A stretch of 64,000 bases of DNA, taken from contig CAYGVT010000148.1 in the NCBI GenBank assembly GCA_964353355.1, forward strand, positions 1 through 64,000, given 5' to 3'. Shown here in pieces: positions 1-7,245 of the stretch. The notes beneath the pieces are model-generated. The model did not search any database and was not told the origin of the DNA. It saw only the letters and a program-made list of their open reading frames with translations. The position numbers and the translations under genes are program-made. The stretch comes from CAYGVT01 sp964353355 (lineage in GTDB: Archaea > Thermoplasmatota > DTKX01 > GCA-020343715). Each line of letters starts with the position of its first letter. The stretch's first letter is position 1.

Positions 1-431
1 GTGATGAACGCGATGCCCTCGTCCGCGCCCCTCATGGACGCGTGCCGCAGCAGCAGGTCCCAGGGGTACCTGTTGCCCGGGAGCCGCTCGACCGCGACGC
101 GGAGGACCTCGGCGGCCTCGTCCAGGCGGTCGAGGGCCCACAGGCCGAGCGCGCCGTCCGCGAGCTCCTTGGGGGATGGGTTGCCGGACCTGGCGCGCTT
201 GCCCAGCTTGGCGCACTTGAGGACGGGCTGGAGCTCCAGCTCGCCCGAGAGGACCAGGAGCACGGCGTGCTCCTCCTGCCAGAGGGCCTCGGAGTCGCGC
301 TCCACCGCCCACCTGGCGTCGAGGGCCTTGAGGCGCTCGAGCGCGTCGGCCACGCGCGCACGGCCCTCGGCCCTGAGGTGCCTCGCGCGCGCCCTCGGGT
401 CCTCGGGCTCGTCCCCCACGCGCTCCTCCAT
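1..431 (-). CDS. Unrecognised protein, C-terminus beyond window
   Basis: The reading frame opens with ATG at 431 and runs off the left edge, so only about 143 residues are visible. The visible part is highly charged and helical-looking, rich in Ala, Arg, Glu and Leu. Near residues 95-130 a short Ala/Leu/Asp pattern resembles a single TPR-type helical hairpin, but no complete repeat is visible. Codon use is strongly G+C-biased like the neighbouring housekeeping genes, which supports real coding on this strand over the other open frames here. I do not recognise the family. It diverges from nothing on its right: the next gene is on the same strand and ends at 549. Confidence 0.55.
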   Translation of the reverse strand, partial: MEERVGDEPEDPRARARHLRAEGRARVADALERLKALDARWAVERDSEALWQEEHAVLLVLSGELELQPVLKCAKLGKRARSGNPSPKELADGALGLWALDRLDEAAEVLRVAVERLPGNRYPWDLLLRHASMRGADEGIAFI

Positions 432-548
432 GCCAATGCCAATGCCCTTGGGGCTAAAGAGGGTTGCGGAGGAATGATAGGCCGCGACTTGAAAGGGCTC
501 TCTCAGGCCGGGACGGTCGAATGGGTCGCAGTCGATACGTGGCTAACT

Positions 549-1601
549 TCACGGATGGAGGCCTGTCAGGTACTCGTCGGAGAAGTCGATTCTCATCTCA
601 ATCCACATCGGGAAGTGGTCCGACATCTGATGGGTGCGCCAATTGGACCTGTAATACGTCCTCTTCTGCGCAGTTGTCCGGTCCTGACCTTTTTCGGTCT
701 TCAAATAGGCGGCACCCATGCGCGGTGCGTAGGTTGTCTCGTCTTCGTCGCGGAAGACGCTTCTGTAGTAATCGAAGACACCGGCATTTTCCGTGAACGC
801 GAATTTATTTGTCCTCGTCTGAAAGGCGATCTGGTCGAACTTCTTGCCACCAATGGAACTCGGTGGAGCACCCTTCAACTTGTCAGGTATCTTGAAACCG
901 GCATCCTCGATTATCCGCATAGTAGCGTCGGTGACCTTGAAGATGTTGAAATCGCCCAGGAGAATGAGGTTCCGGGACCATTCCTCATCGTCGTTGACTC
1001 TGTCTCGCAAGAATTCGCTGACCTTCACGATTTCAGCAGCCCTCCTAGGTTCATCGGGGACGTCATCACCGTAGAGGATATGTACGGAGGATATCATGAA
1101 ATCGGTCCACCCCGCAGAGAAACCACAAATGAACGGGGTTCGTGCGAGCTGGAGGACCGGAGTGTAGACATGTTCCTTTTCGAGAGGTGGCAAGACAAGC
1201 TCACCGGCGAGTCCCCCGAACCGGACCTTTCGGGTATCGTAGAGAAAGGCCATCCTCTCATCATTGCCTTGGGTCCCCTGCGTCACATCAGTGAAGATAT
1301 AATCCCATCGCGGTCCCAATAATCTCTTGAGCCTCTCAAGGGCGTCGAGGTTCTTCCTGACCTCCTGGACGGCCACGATGTCGAAGTGGCTGATGATTTC
1401 TGCGATGTAGTAGAAGGACTCAGCCAAGCGCGTGCCATACGCCGGTGAATCGAACTCACGAATGTTCCAGGTAGCCAAAAGCAGAGTCTTGTCAAGGGTT
1501 CTCTCAGGTATCTCCTTTAGATGAGCGCGAAGATCCAGCAAGCGCTCCACGATCCTCTTGTTATCAGGAGTCGGCTCCTTGAGTCCTTGATAGTATGGCA
1601 T
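549..1601 (-). CDS. Endonuclease/exonuclease/phosphatase-family hydrolase
   Basis: A 350-residue protein of the EEP (DNase I-like) superfamily, metal-dependent phosphodiesterases. Visible signatures in order are LLATWNIREF near residue 42 (metal/substrate Asn), DIVAVQEVR near 75 (catalytic Glu), LLGDFNIF near 210 (the GDFN motif) and MSDHFPMW near 327 (the SDH general-base motif). All the catalytic positions of the family look intact. The substrate (DNA, phosphoinositide-like lipid or other phosphoester) cannot be told. There is no signal peptide. Base composition is clearly lower than the surroundings (50% G+C in the counted line 781-840 against 73% in 5881-5940), which suggests recent acquisition. 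A TATA-like element lies about 40 nt upstream of the ATG. Confidence 0.85.
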   Translation of the reverse strand: MPYYQGLKEPTPDNKRIVERLLDLRAHLKEIPERTLDKTLLLATWNIREFDSPAYGTRLAESFYYIAEIISHFDIVAVQEVRKNLDALERLKRLLGPRWDYIFTDVTQGTQGNDERMAFLYDTRKVRFGGLAGELVLPPLEKEHVYTPVLQLARTPFICGFSAGWTDFMISSVHILYGDDVPDEPRRAAEIVKVSEFLRDRVNDDEEWSRNLILLGDFNIFKVTDATMRIIEDAGFKIPDKLKGAPPSSIGGKKFDQIAFQTRTNKFAFTENAGVFDYYRSVFRDEDETTYAPRMGAAYLKTEKGQDRTTAQKRTYYRSNWRTHQMSDHFPMWIEMRIDFSDEYLTGLHP

Positions 1602-1640
1602 TACGTTCCCCCTTCTTCCGACTTACAACAGTTGTACTCT

Positions 1641-1649
1641 TTATTAATA
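1641..1649 (-). promoter_or_regulatory. TATA-like element of the EEP hydrolase gene
   Basis: The minus strand reads TATTAATAA here, an archaeal TATA-box-like stretch about 40-48 nt before the ATG at 1601. It stands out from the G+C-rich background. Its role as a promoter is inferred from composition and position. Confidence 0.5.
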
Positions 1650-1775
1650 CATTGTGGGTCGCAGTCGGCAATTAGAGGAATGACTCGACCATGATATGGA
1701 GGTGTACGTTCGCGGGTGGCAGTGCATTCCCCGCCTACCATCGGTTCATGCAAAAAATCAATAACCGGGCCCGGG

Positions 1776-2384
1776 ATGCAGGGCCTTGTGAAGCGCGCAG
1801 GGGTCGTCGGCCTGCAGGGCGACGTGTCGGAGCACATCGAGGCCATCGGCCGGACGTTCAGGGAGATGGGCCTCAAGGGCGAGGCGATATGGGTCAGGAG
1901 GCCCGCCGACCTCGAGCGCGTCGACGCGCTTGTCATCCCAGGCGGCGAATCGACGACCATCTCCAAGCTCCTCCTCAGGTTCGGCCTGTTCGACCACGTG
2001 CGCGAGCGGGCCCACCACGGCATGCCGATGCTGGGCACGTGCGCGGGCATGATTGTCATGTGCAAGGAGGGCGACGAGCAGGTCGGGAGGACGGCCACGA
2101 GGCTGCTCGGGCTGGTCGACGCCGAGGTCGACCGCAACGCCTTCGGCCGCCAGCGCGAGTCGTTCGAGGCCGACCTGGCCATAGAGGGCATCCCGCCCCC
2201 GCCGCTCCACGCGGTGTTCATCCGCGCGCCCGCCATCAGGCGCACGTGGGGCGCGTGCACGCCCATCGCGAGCCTCGAGGGCTGGACGGTCATGGCGCGC
2301 CAGGGAGAGATGCTCGTCGCGAGCTTCCATCCCGAGCTCACGCGCGACACGCGCGTGCACCGGATGCTGCTCGAGCGGCTCTAG
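1776..2384 (+). CDS. pdxT: Pyridoxal 5'-phosphate synthase glutaminase subunit PdxT
   Basis: Glutamine amidotransferase subunit of the DXP-independent PLP synthase; it releases ammonia from glutamine for the PdxS synthase. The 202-residue frame shows the class I glutaminase marks: PGGESTT near residue 50, the nucleophile Cys in GTCAGM near 85, and the catalytic His-x-Glu in FHPELTRD near 180. Length matches the family (about 190-200). I chose the ATG at 1776 because the family fold begins at GVVGLQGDV just after it; an upstream in-frame start at 1716 would add 20 residues unlike the family. PdxS is not in the window. An A/T-rich stretch at 1751-1764 may be its promoter. Confidence 0.92.
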   Translation: MQGLVKRAGVVGLQGDVSEHIEAIGRTFREMGLKGEAIWVRRPADLERVDALVIPGGESTTISKLLLRFGLFDHVRERAHHGMPMLGTCAGMIVMCKEGDEQVGRTATRLLGLVDAEVDRNAFGRQRESFEADLAIEGIPPPPLHAVFIRAPAIRRTWGACTPIASLEGWTVMARQGEMLVASFHPELTRDTRVHRMLLERL

Positions 2385-2415
2385 GCGCGCGGCCGGGCGA
2401 GGGCGGGTGTGCGAA

Positions 2416-2425
2416 ACTAATTAAA
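2416..2425 (+). promoter_or_regulatory. TATA box of hisS
   Basis: ACTAATTAAA lies 25-34 nt before the hisS ATG at 2450 in otherwise G+C-rich DNA. The spacing predicts a transcript starting at or next to the start codon, so a leaderless mRNA is likely. Confidence 0.6.
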
Positions 2426-2449
2426 CGCAAAGGGATTTGGCAGGTGGCG

Positions 2450-3733
2450 ATGAGCATCGAGAGGCCAAGGGGCACCAGGGACTTCCTCCCCGACGAGATG
2501 GCGCGTCGCCGACGCGTCGAGGAGGCCATGCGACGCACGGCCTCGTCGTTCGGCTACGGCGAGGTCCAGACCCCGACGTTCGAGCACACGGACCTCTTCG
2601 TTGCGAGGTCGGGCGAGGCCGTCGTCGACGAGATGTACGTGTTCAACGACAAGGGCGGCCGGTCGCTCTCGCTGCGGCCCGAGCTCACCGCGGCCGTCAT
2701 GCGCGTCTACGCCACCGAGCTCACGCACGCTCCCAAGCCCCTGCGGCTCTACTACGCCGGCCCCTGCTTCCGGTACGAGCGCCCGCAGAAGGGGCGCTAC
2801 CGCGAGTTCTTCCAGTTCGGCGCCGAGCTCATCGGCGGCCCCAACCCGGAGTCGGACGCGGAGATAATCGCCCTCGCGGTCCGGTGCATCGAATCGACCG
2901 GGTTAAAGGGCACGGAGGTCCGTATCGGCCAGGTCGGCGCGCTGCGCGAGCTGCTCGCGTGGATGGGCGTGACGGGCCCCCTCGCGGCCAAGGCGTTCCC
3001 CCTCATCGACAAGGGCGACATGGGCGGCCTCGAGGCGCTGCTCGACGGGCACGTGCCCCGCGAGAGGCTGGAGGCGCTCTCGGACTACGCGACGACCACC
3101 GGAGGGCCCGAGGTCGTCGCGAGGGCGCGGGCAGCGTTCGCCTCCGCGCCAGGGGTCGTCGCGGCCCTCTCGCGGCTCGATGAGGCGCTCGGCCACCTCG
3201 CGGCGTACCAGGGCATCGAGGCCACGGTCCACCTGGGCATCGCGCGCGGGCTCGACTACTACACGGGCGTGGTGTTCGAGGTCGACTACCCCGGCCTCGG
3301 GGCCGAGAAGCAGGTGTGCGGGGGCGGCGCGTACGAGCTCGGGGCGGTGTTCGGGCTCAAGGAGGTGCCGGCCACCGGCTTCGCCATCGGCCTCGACCGC
3401 GTCGTGCTCGCGACCGAGGAGGCGGGGGCCGTCGCGGCCGCGCAGGGCCGGACGGGCGCCCTCGTCATACCCATGGAGAGGACGGGCCTTGTGATGGCGC
3501 TCGCCGTCAGGGCCGCGGAGGCGATGCGCGCCGCGGGCGTGGCTGCGCAGCTCGAGGTGCTGAGGCGCCCCGTGGGCAAGGCCCTCAAGGGCGCGGACGA
3601 GGCGAGGTTGCGGTGGGCCGTCATCGTGGGCTCGGAGGAGGCCGCCAAGGGGGAGGTCGCCCTCAAGGACCTCGTGAGCGGCGAGCAGCGCAAGCTGGCG
3701 CTCAGCGACCTCGCGGCGGCCGTCGGGAAGTAG
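2450..3733 (+). CDS. hisS: Histidyl-tRNA synthetase
   Basis: Charges tRNA-His in the cytoplasm. The 427-residue protein has the class II synthetase layout: a start typical of HisRS (IERPRGTRDFLPDE), motif 2 around residues 103-125 (YAGPCFRYERPQKGRYRE), histidine-specific motifs GLDYYTGVVFEV near 268 and GGGAYELGAVFG near 289, then motif 3 with GLDR near 312. The C-terminal about 100 residues form the anticodon-binding domain. Length fits the family. The ATG at 2450 is chosen because family homology begins there and a TATA box sits at the right distance; the open frame extends upstream across pdxT without coding character. Its stop codon directly abuts the 3' end of the converging tRNA-Tyr gene. 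Confidence 0.95.
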   Translation: MSIERPRGTRDFLPDEMARRRRVEEAMRRTASSFGYGEVQTPTFEHTDLFVARSGEAVVDEMYVFNDKGGRSLSLRPELTAAVMRVYATELTHAPKPLRLYYAGPCFRYERPQKGRYREFFQFGAELIGGPNPESDAEIIALAVRCIESTGLKGTEVRIGQVGALRELLAWMGVTGPLAAKAFPLIDKGDMGGLEALLDGHVPRERLEALSDYATTTGGPEVVARARAAFASAPGVVAALSRLDEALGHLAAYQGIEATVHLGIARGLDYYTGVVFEVDYPGLGAEKQVCGGGAYELGAVFGLKEVPATGFAIGLDRVVLATEEAGAVAAAQGRTGALVIPMERTGLVMALAVRAAEAMRAAGVAAQLEVLRRPVGKALKGADEARLRWAVIVGSEEAAKGEVALKDLVSGEQRKLALSDLAAAVGK

Positions 3734-3850
3734 TGGTCCCCGCTCCCGGATTTGAACCGGGGGCCTCCTGATGGCTGCGCCTGCCGTGGCTTGCTGGCCA
3801 CGGTCAACCCACTACAGTCAGGCGCTCTAGCCAGGCTGAGCTAAGCGGGG
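3734..3850 (-). tRNA. tRNA-Tyr (GTA), one intron, CCA encoded
   Basis: The minus strand folds into a full cloverleaf: acceptor CCCCGCT/AGCGGGG with discriminator A, D arm with stem GCTC/GAGC, anticodon stem CCTGA/TCAGG and T arm CCCGG-TTCAAAT-CCGGG. The loop CTGTAG gives anticodon GTA at 3813-3815 (Tyr). The first pair is C1-G72, the identity feature of archaeal tRNA-Tyr. A 39-nt intron sits after position 37. The three bases after the discriminator are CCA, so the tail is encoded. The 3' end at 3734 touches the hisS stop codon at 3731-3733, the two genes converging. Confidence 0.93.
3773..3811 (-). other. Intron of tRNA-Tyr
   Basis: 39 nt between positions 37 and 38 of the tRNA, the canonical archaeal site. 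It contains a perfect 7-bp hairpin (CCGTGGC/GCCACGG, loop CAGCAA), as expected for the helix of a bulge-helix-bulge substrate of the splicing endonuclease. Confidence 0.85.
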
Positions 3851-3933
3851 ATGGGGTTGGTAAACGGGGCGGCCGTATTAAGAACTTTCGGACCCTGTGG
3901 CAGCCCCGATCCGAAGGCGTGAACCTGCTGGCC

Positions 3934-4440
3934 CTACGTGTTCCCGGGAGCGTGCCCACCGCCCACGAGCTGCCTGATGGCATCGAGCCCCTCGGTGCCG
4001 ACGATAGAGGTGGGGAGGGACCATTCCATGTCCCGCTTCGCCGATGAGATGGCGATGCTGTCGTCCACGGAGAGCACCGACCCGTACTGGGCGCGGACCG
4101 ATGCGATCTCGGTGAAGGGGACGAAGATGTCGGATGCGAGCTGGACCCCGTTGGCGTACACGCCAGGCACGACGTCCGGGAGAGAGCGCAGCTCCCTCCA
4201 GCGGCGAGCGGTCAGCCACACGACGGACAGCATGAGCCCCATGGCGATGAACAACCAGGCGTTCGTGAAGACGAGCGCGAGCACCGCGCACGCAATCCCG
4301 GCGACGAGCGAGGCCTCGGCCCTCCTGAGGTAGGCGTCCCGGTAGCCCCGGACGCCCTCCGCACGGCTGATGAGCAGCCTACCGCGGTCGACGGGGTCCA
4401 AGGCGACCATGTGGCCGTCATTGAAGGTGTTGAGCTCCAT
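3934..4440 (-). CDS. Small membrane protein of unknown function
   Basis: 168 residues, starting at ATG 4440 (MELNTFNDGH). A TATA-like element (AAAAGGATAAA on the minus strand, about 4469-4480) lies some 30-40 nt upstream and favours this start over a longer frame. After a soluble N-terminus of about 45 residues there are two closely spaced membrane helices near residues 47-85, then a C-terminal soluble domain of about 75 residues with alternating beta-like hydrophobics and a DD-S-IAI-SS segment. The layout (two helices then a small beta domain) recalls bacterial PH-like/YcxB membrane proteins, but I cannot assign it. It ends with a Gly/His-rich tail. Confidence 0.7.
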   Translation of the reverse strand: MELNTFNDGHMVALDPVDRGRLLISRAEGVRGYRDAYLRRAEASLVAGIACAVLALVFTNAWLFIAMGLMLSVVWLTARRWRELRSLPDVVPGVYANGVQLASDIFVPFTEIASVRAQYGSVLSVDDSIAISSAKRDMEWSLPTSIVGTEGLDAIRQLVGGGHAPGNT

Positions 4441-4587
4441 CGCGGCCGGGATATCCGCCGACGGGCCATTTATCCTTTTCAGCCCAGGTCTCTTTAGATG
4501 AGAAGAATGGTGGTGTGCATCCTGACCCTCCCCCCGCGTGAGGGGGGACCGGGTCGGAGGTGGTGCCGCTCTGCGGCCGTCCATCGC

Positions 4588-4902
4588 TCACAGGCTGTCG
4601 CGCACGGCCCTGCGGATGCGCTTGAGGTGCGCTATCGCGTCCGCGATGGCCTCGTCGAGCTCGAAGATGAACCGCTCGGCCTCGGGCGTCGTGATGGCGC
4701 CCTCCGGCGTTGGCTTTATCAGGCTCTCCTTCTCGAGCATGCGCAGCGAGTAGCGTATCTTGTGCTGGGGTATCTTGAGGTGCTCCGAGAGCCTGATGAT
4801 GCCCATGGGCTCGTTCTCGCGCAGCGTGCGCAGCATCCTGATGTGGCGCTCGAGCAGGTCGAGCTCGTCGTTGATGCTCCCCATCAACGTTATCTTCGCC
4901 AT
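4588..4902 (-). CDS. Winged-helix DNA-binding regulator
   Basis: 104 residues from ATG 4902. Residues 15-70 form a typical winged helix-turn-helix: an N-terminal helix (ELDLLERHIRMLRTL), the turn region IIRLSEHLKIPQHKIRYSLRMLEKE with its recognition helix, and a wing ending PTPEGAITT. The C-terminal 30 residues are a charged helix that could mediate dimerisation. The size and layout match stand-alone archaeal wHTH regulators; the regulon is unknown. A TATA-like GGTTTATCTA on the minus strand (4941-4950) lies about 40-50 nt upstream. The gene is divergent from the RNase J-like gene and may control that shared intergenic region. Confidence 0.8.
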   Translation of the reverse strand: MAKITLMGSINDELDLLERHIRMLRTLRENEPMGIIRLSEHLKIPQHKIRYSLRMLEKESLIKPTPEGAITTPEAERFIFELDEAIADAIAHLKRIRRAVRDSL

Positions 4903-5054
4903 CTGACTCACCCTCCCGTGGAATGAATGCCCCTTGTGGTAGATAAACCTCACGCTGCGTGCTAGCATGCCCCATGCTACGGGGTGGAAGAACCGCCCTG
5001 ACCCGGCTACCAACTTTGATATGCCCCGACCCCGATGGGCGCCCTGTGACGGCC

Positions 5055-6521
5055 ATGCGCCTGACCGCACACGGTGGCGTGGGGGAGATCGGCGGCAACA
5101 AGGTGCTGCTCGAGGCCGGGGGCGGCTCCCTGTGGCTCGACTTCGGGCTGTCGTTCGGGGCGATGAAGGACTACTACTGCGAGTTCTGCCAGCCGAGGAC
5201 GTGGGCCTTCGTCGGCGACCAGGTCGCGCTGGGGCTGCTGCCCGACCTCGCGGGCACCTACCGCGACGACCTCCTGTCCCGCATGGGCCGCGAGGAGCCC
5301 GGCCCCCCGGGGCAGTCATCCGCGTTCGTCAGCCACGCCCACATGGACCACGTGGGCATGGTGCCCGCGCTGCGGCCCGACTTGCAGGTGCACCTGTCCG
5401 CCGCGAGCCGCGCGGTGCTCTCGAGCATCGATGCCTCGGGGGGTGCCGTGGGCGCGCCCGACCTGTTTCTGGACTTCACGCGCAAGTTCAAGCTGGTCGA
5501 GGCCAAGAAGGGCGGGGTCAAGCGGGCAACGGGCGAGGGCGCGAGGGAGGGCCGCGCCGTCCGCACCTTCGTGCCCGGAGAGGAGGTGGGGGTCGCGCCC
5601 GACCTCTCGGTCGTGCCCGTCCCGGTCGACCACTCGCTCCCCGGTGCCTCGGCCTTCATCGTTCACGCGGAGGGCAGGACGCTCGCCTACACGGGGGACC
5701 TGAGGTTCCACGGTCGCCATGCCGAGAGGTCCGAGGGGTTCGTCGATGTCGCGTCGTCCGAGGGGGTGGACGTGCTCGTCACGGAGGGCACGCGCGTGAT
5801 GGAGCCCCGGGGCGCGGGGGAGAAGGACGTGATGGAGCGCGTGGCCGCCCTCGTGGAGGGGTGCCATGGCCTGGTGCTCGCCAACTACCCCGCGCGCGAC
5901 CTCGACCGCATCGTGACCTTCCACGAGGCCGCGAGGCGCGCGGGGCGCGACCTGGTCGTGAGCACGCGGCAGGCGCTGCTCCTCGACGGGCTGCGCACGG
6001 CCACCGACGAGCCCGTGCCCCGCCTCGGCGACCACCTCCGGGTCTTCGCCTCCCGCCAGAGATGGGGCGTCGTGGGCGTCGACGCGTTCCCCTCCGAGAT
6101 ACAGGAGCAGGACTACGACATGTGGGAGCGCCCCTACGTGGCCTCGCCACACGCGGTGCTCGACACGGACGTGCGGGAGGACCAGGGGCGCTATGTGTTC
6201 TTCCTCAACTTCTTCCACCTGCAGGCCCTCATCGACCTGCGGCCCGCGCCGGGCTCCATCTTCATAAGGTCCATGGTCGAGCCCTTCGACGAGGACATGG
6301 TGCTCGACGAGGAGCGCGTGCGCAACTGGATGCGGCGGTTCGGCCTCGAGATGCACCAGTGCCACGCGTCGGGCCACGCCTCCGGGCCCGACTTCGAGCG
6401 CATGCTGAGGGCCATCGGCCCCAAGGTGGTCGTGCCCATACACACGGAGCACCCGGAGGCCTTCGAGGCCATGCACGGGGACGTCCGCCGCCCCTCCCTG
6501 GGCGTGCCGATGGACCTCTAG
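5055..6521 (+). CDS. Metallo-beta-lactamase/beta-CASP ribonuclease, RNase J-like
   Basis: 488 residues. The metallo-beta-lactamase fold is marked by the HxHxDH zinc motif at residues 94-99 (SHAHMDHVG) and by a later DHSLPGA His near 196 and YTGDLRFHG near 213. The C-terminal part carries beta-CASP-type features seen in RNase J and archaeal 5'-exonucleases: HASGHASGPDF near 439 and VVVPIHTEHPEAF near 458. It probably processes or degrades RNA. No KH domains are present, so it is not the aCPSF1/CPSF-like termination factor. The ATG at 5055 is chosen because the fold starts at once (RLTAHGGVGEIGGNKVLLE); a GTG at 5046 is an alternative. TTGATAT about 30 nt upstream could be the TATA box. Its last 4 nt overlap the converging gene. 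Confidence 0.85.
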   Translation: MRLTAHGGVGEIGGNKVLLEAGGGSLWLDFGLSFGAMKDYYCEFCQPRTWAFVGDQVALGLLPDLAGTYRDDLLSRMGREEPGPPGQSSAFVSHAHMDHVGMVPALRPDLQVHLSAASRAVLSSIDASGGAVGAPDLFLDFTRKFKLVEAKKGGVKRATGEGAREGRAVRTFVPGEEVGVAPDLSVVPVPVDHSLPGASAFIVHAEGRTLAYTGDLRFHGRHAERSEGFVDVASSEGVDVLVTEGTRVMEPRGAGEKDVMERVAALVEGCHGLVLANYPARDLDRIVTFHEAARRAGRDLVVSTRQALLLDGLRTATDEPVPRLGDHLRVFASRQRWGVVGVDAFPSEIQEQDYDMWERPYVASPHAVLDTDVREDQGRYVFFLNFFHLQALIDLRPAPGSIFIRSMVEPFDEDMVLDEERVRNWMRRFGLEMHQCHASGHASGPDFERMLRAIGPKVVVPIHTEHPEAFEAMHGDVRRPSLGVPMDL

Positions 6522-7171
6522 GCCTTGGGCTCGCTCCCGTCGCCCTCCGCGGGCCCGCCGTCCTTCGGGGGCTTGGAGACGATCTCCTCGATGCGCGCAC
6601 GGTCCTCCTCGGACATCCGCTCGAGCGCCCGGTTCGACTCGTCGACGAAGAACCGCGTGAAGATGCCCTGGAGCGAGGGCGTGAGCAGGAGGGTCTCGCG
6701 GCGCGCCTCGAGCTCCTCGCGCGCGGCGTCGCGGTGGGCCTTGAGTCGCTCGACCGTCATCTCGCCTTGGCCAAGGCCCTTGCACCCGCGGTCGCGGACG
6801 AAGAACGCCTCGCCATCGTAGGCAAGCGGGAATGACCGGCACGCGAGAGGCATTGTCGCGTAGATGTTGCAGAGCTTGTTCTCGCGGTCGTAGAGGGGAC
6901 AGCCCGTCCACTCCCGGTCGCCCTTGCGCGTCGCCTCCAGGCCCTCGTCGGACGCGAGGACGAGGTCTAGGAAGGGGTTGCCGAGCTGCGCGAGGCGGAT
7001 GTGCTGGAAGACGGCCGCGAGCGTCTGGTCCATCGTCCATCGCTGCAGGTCGCGCAGCGTAAGCTCCACGACGTTGCGGTCGGCGCAGGAGTGGCCGCAC
7101 CGCACGCATTCGTAGATGAACTTGGGGGGCCGGGCCCCAGATGGGCCGGTCGCGTCGTCGTCTCCTGACAT
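6518..7171 (-). CDS. YkgJ-type CxxC metal-cluster protein
   Basis: 217 residues from ATG 7171. The core resembles the YkgJ family (UPF0153-like), small proteins with clustered cysteines thought to bind Zn or Fe-S: CVRCGHSC near residues 22-29, then GCPLYDRENKLCNIY near 94 and ACRSFPL near 115, followed by RGCKG near 131. The function of the family is not established. After the Cys core there is an acidic/basic helical tail of about 80 residues. The gene converges on the RNase J-like gene with a 4-nt overlap and lies about 75 nt downstream of the PRC-barrel gene on the same strand. Confidence 0.75.
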   Translation of the reverse strand: MSGDDDATGPSGARPPKFIYECVRCGHSCADRNVVELTLRDLQRWTMDQTLAAVFQHIRLAQLGNPFLDLVLASDEGLEATRKGDREWTGCPLYDRENKLCNIYATMPLACRSFPLAYDGEAFFVRDRGCKGLGQGEMTVERLKAHRDAAREELEARRETLLLTPSLQGIFTRFFVDESNRALERMSEEDRARIEEIVSKPPKDGGPAEGDGSEPKA

Positions 7172-7245
7172 CCTCGGTCCTCCTGATGGGGGGAGGATGG
7201 ATGCGGGACTCGGGATATCACACTTTCGCAGCCGGGGCGGCGCGC

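Noticed and set aside
1..477. Plus-strand frames at the left edge
   Set aside because: They read as Ser/Arg/Ala-rich shadows; the minus-strand frame has the codon pattern of the neighbouring genes.
4959..6521. The beta-CASP protein as archaeal termination factor aCPSF1
   Set aside because: aCPSF1 has N-terminal KH domains; this protein begins directly with the metallo-beta-lactamase fold.
5316..7109. Long open frame on the minus strand opposite the RNase J-like gene
   Set aside because: Composition is Arg/Gly/His/Pro-rich and typical of antisense frames in high-G+C DNA; the plus strand has full catalytic motifs.
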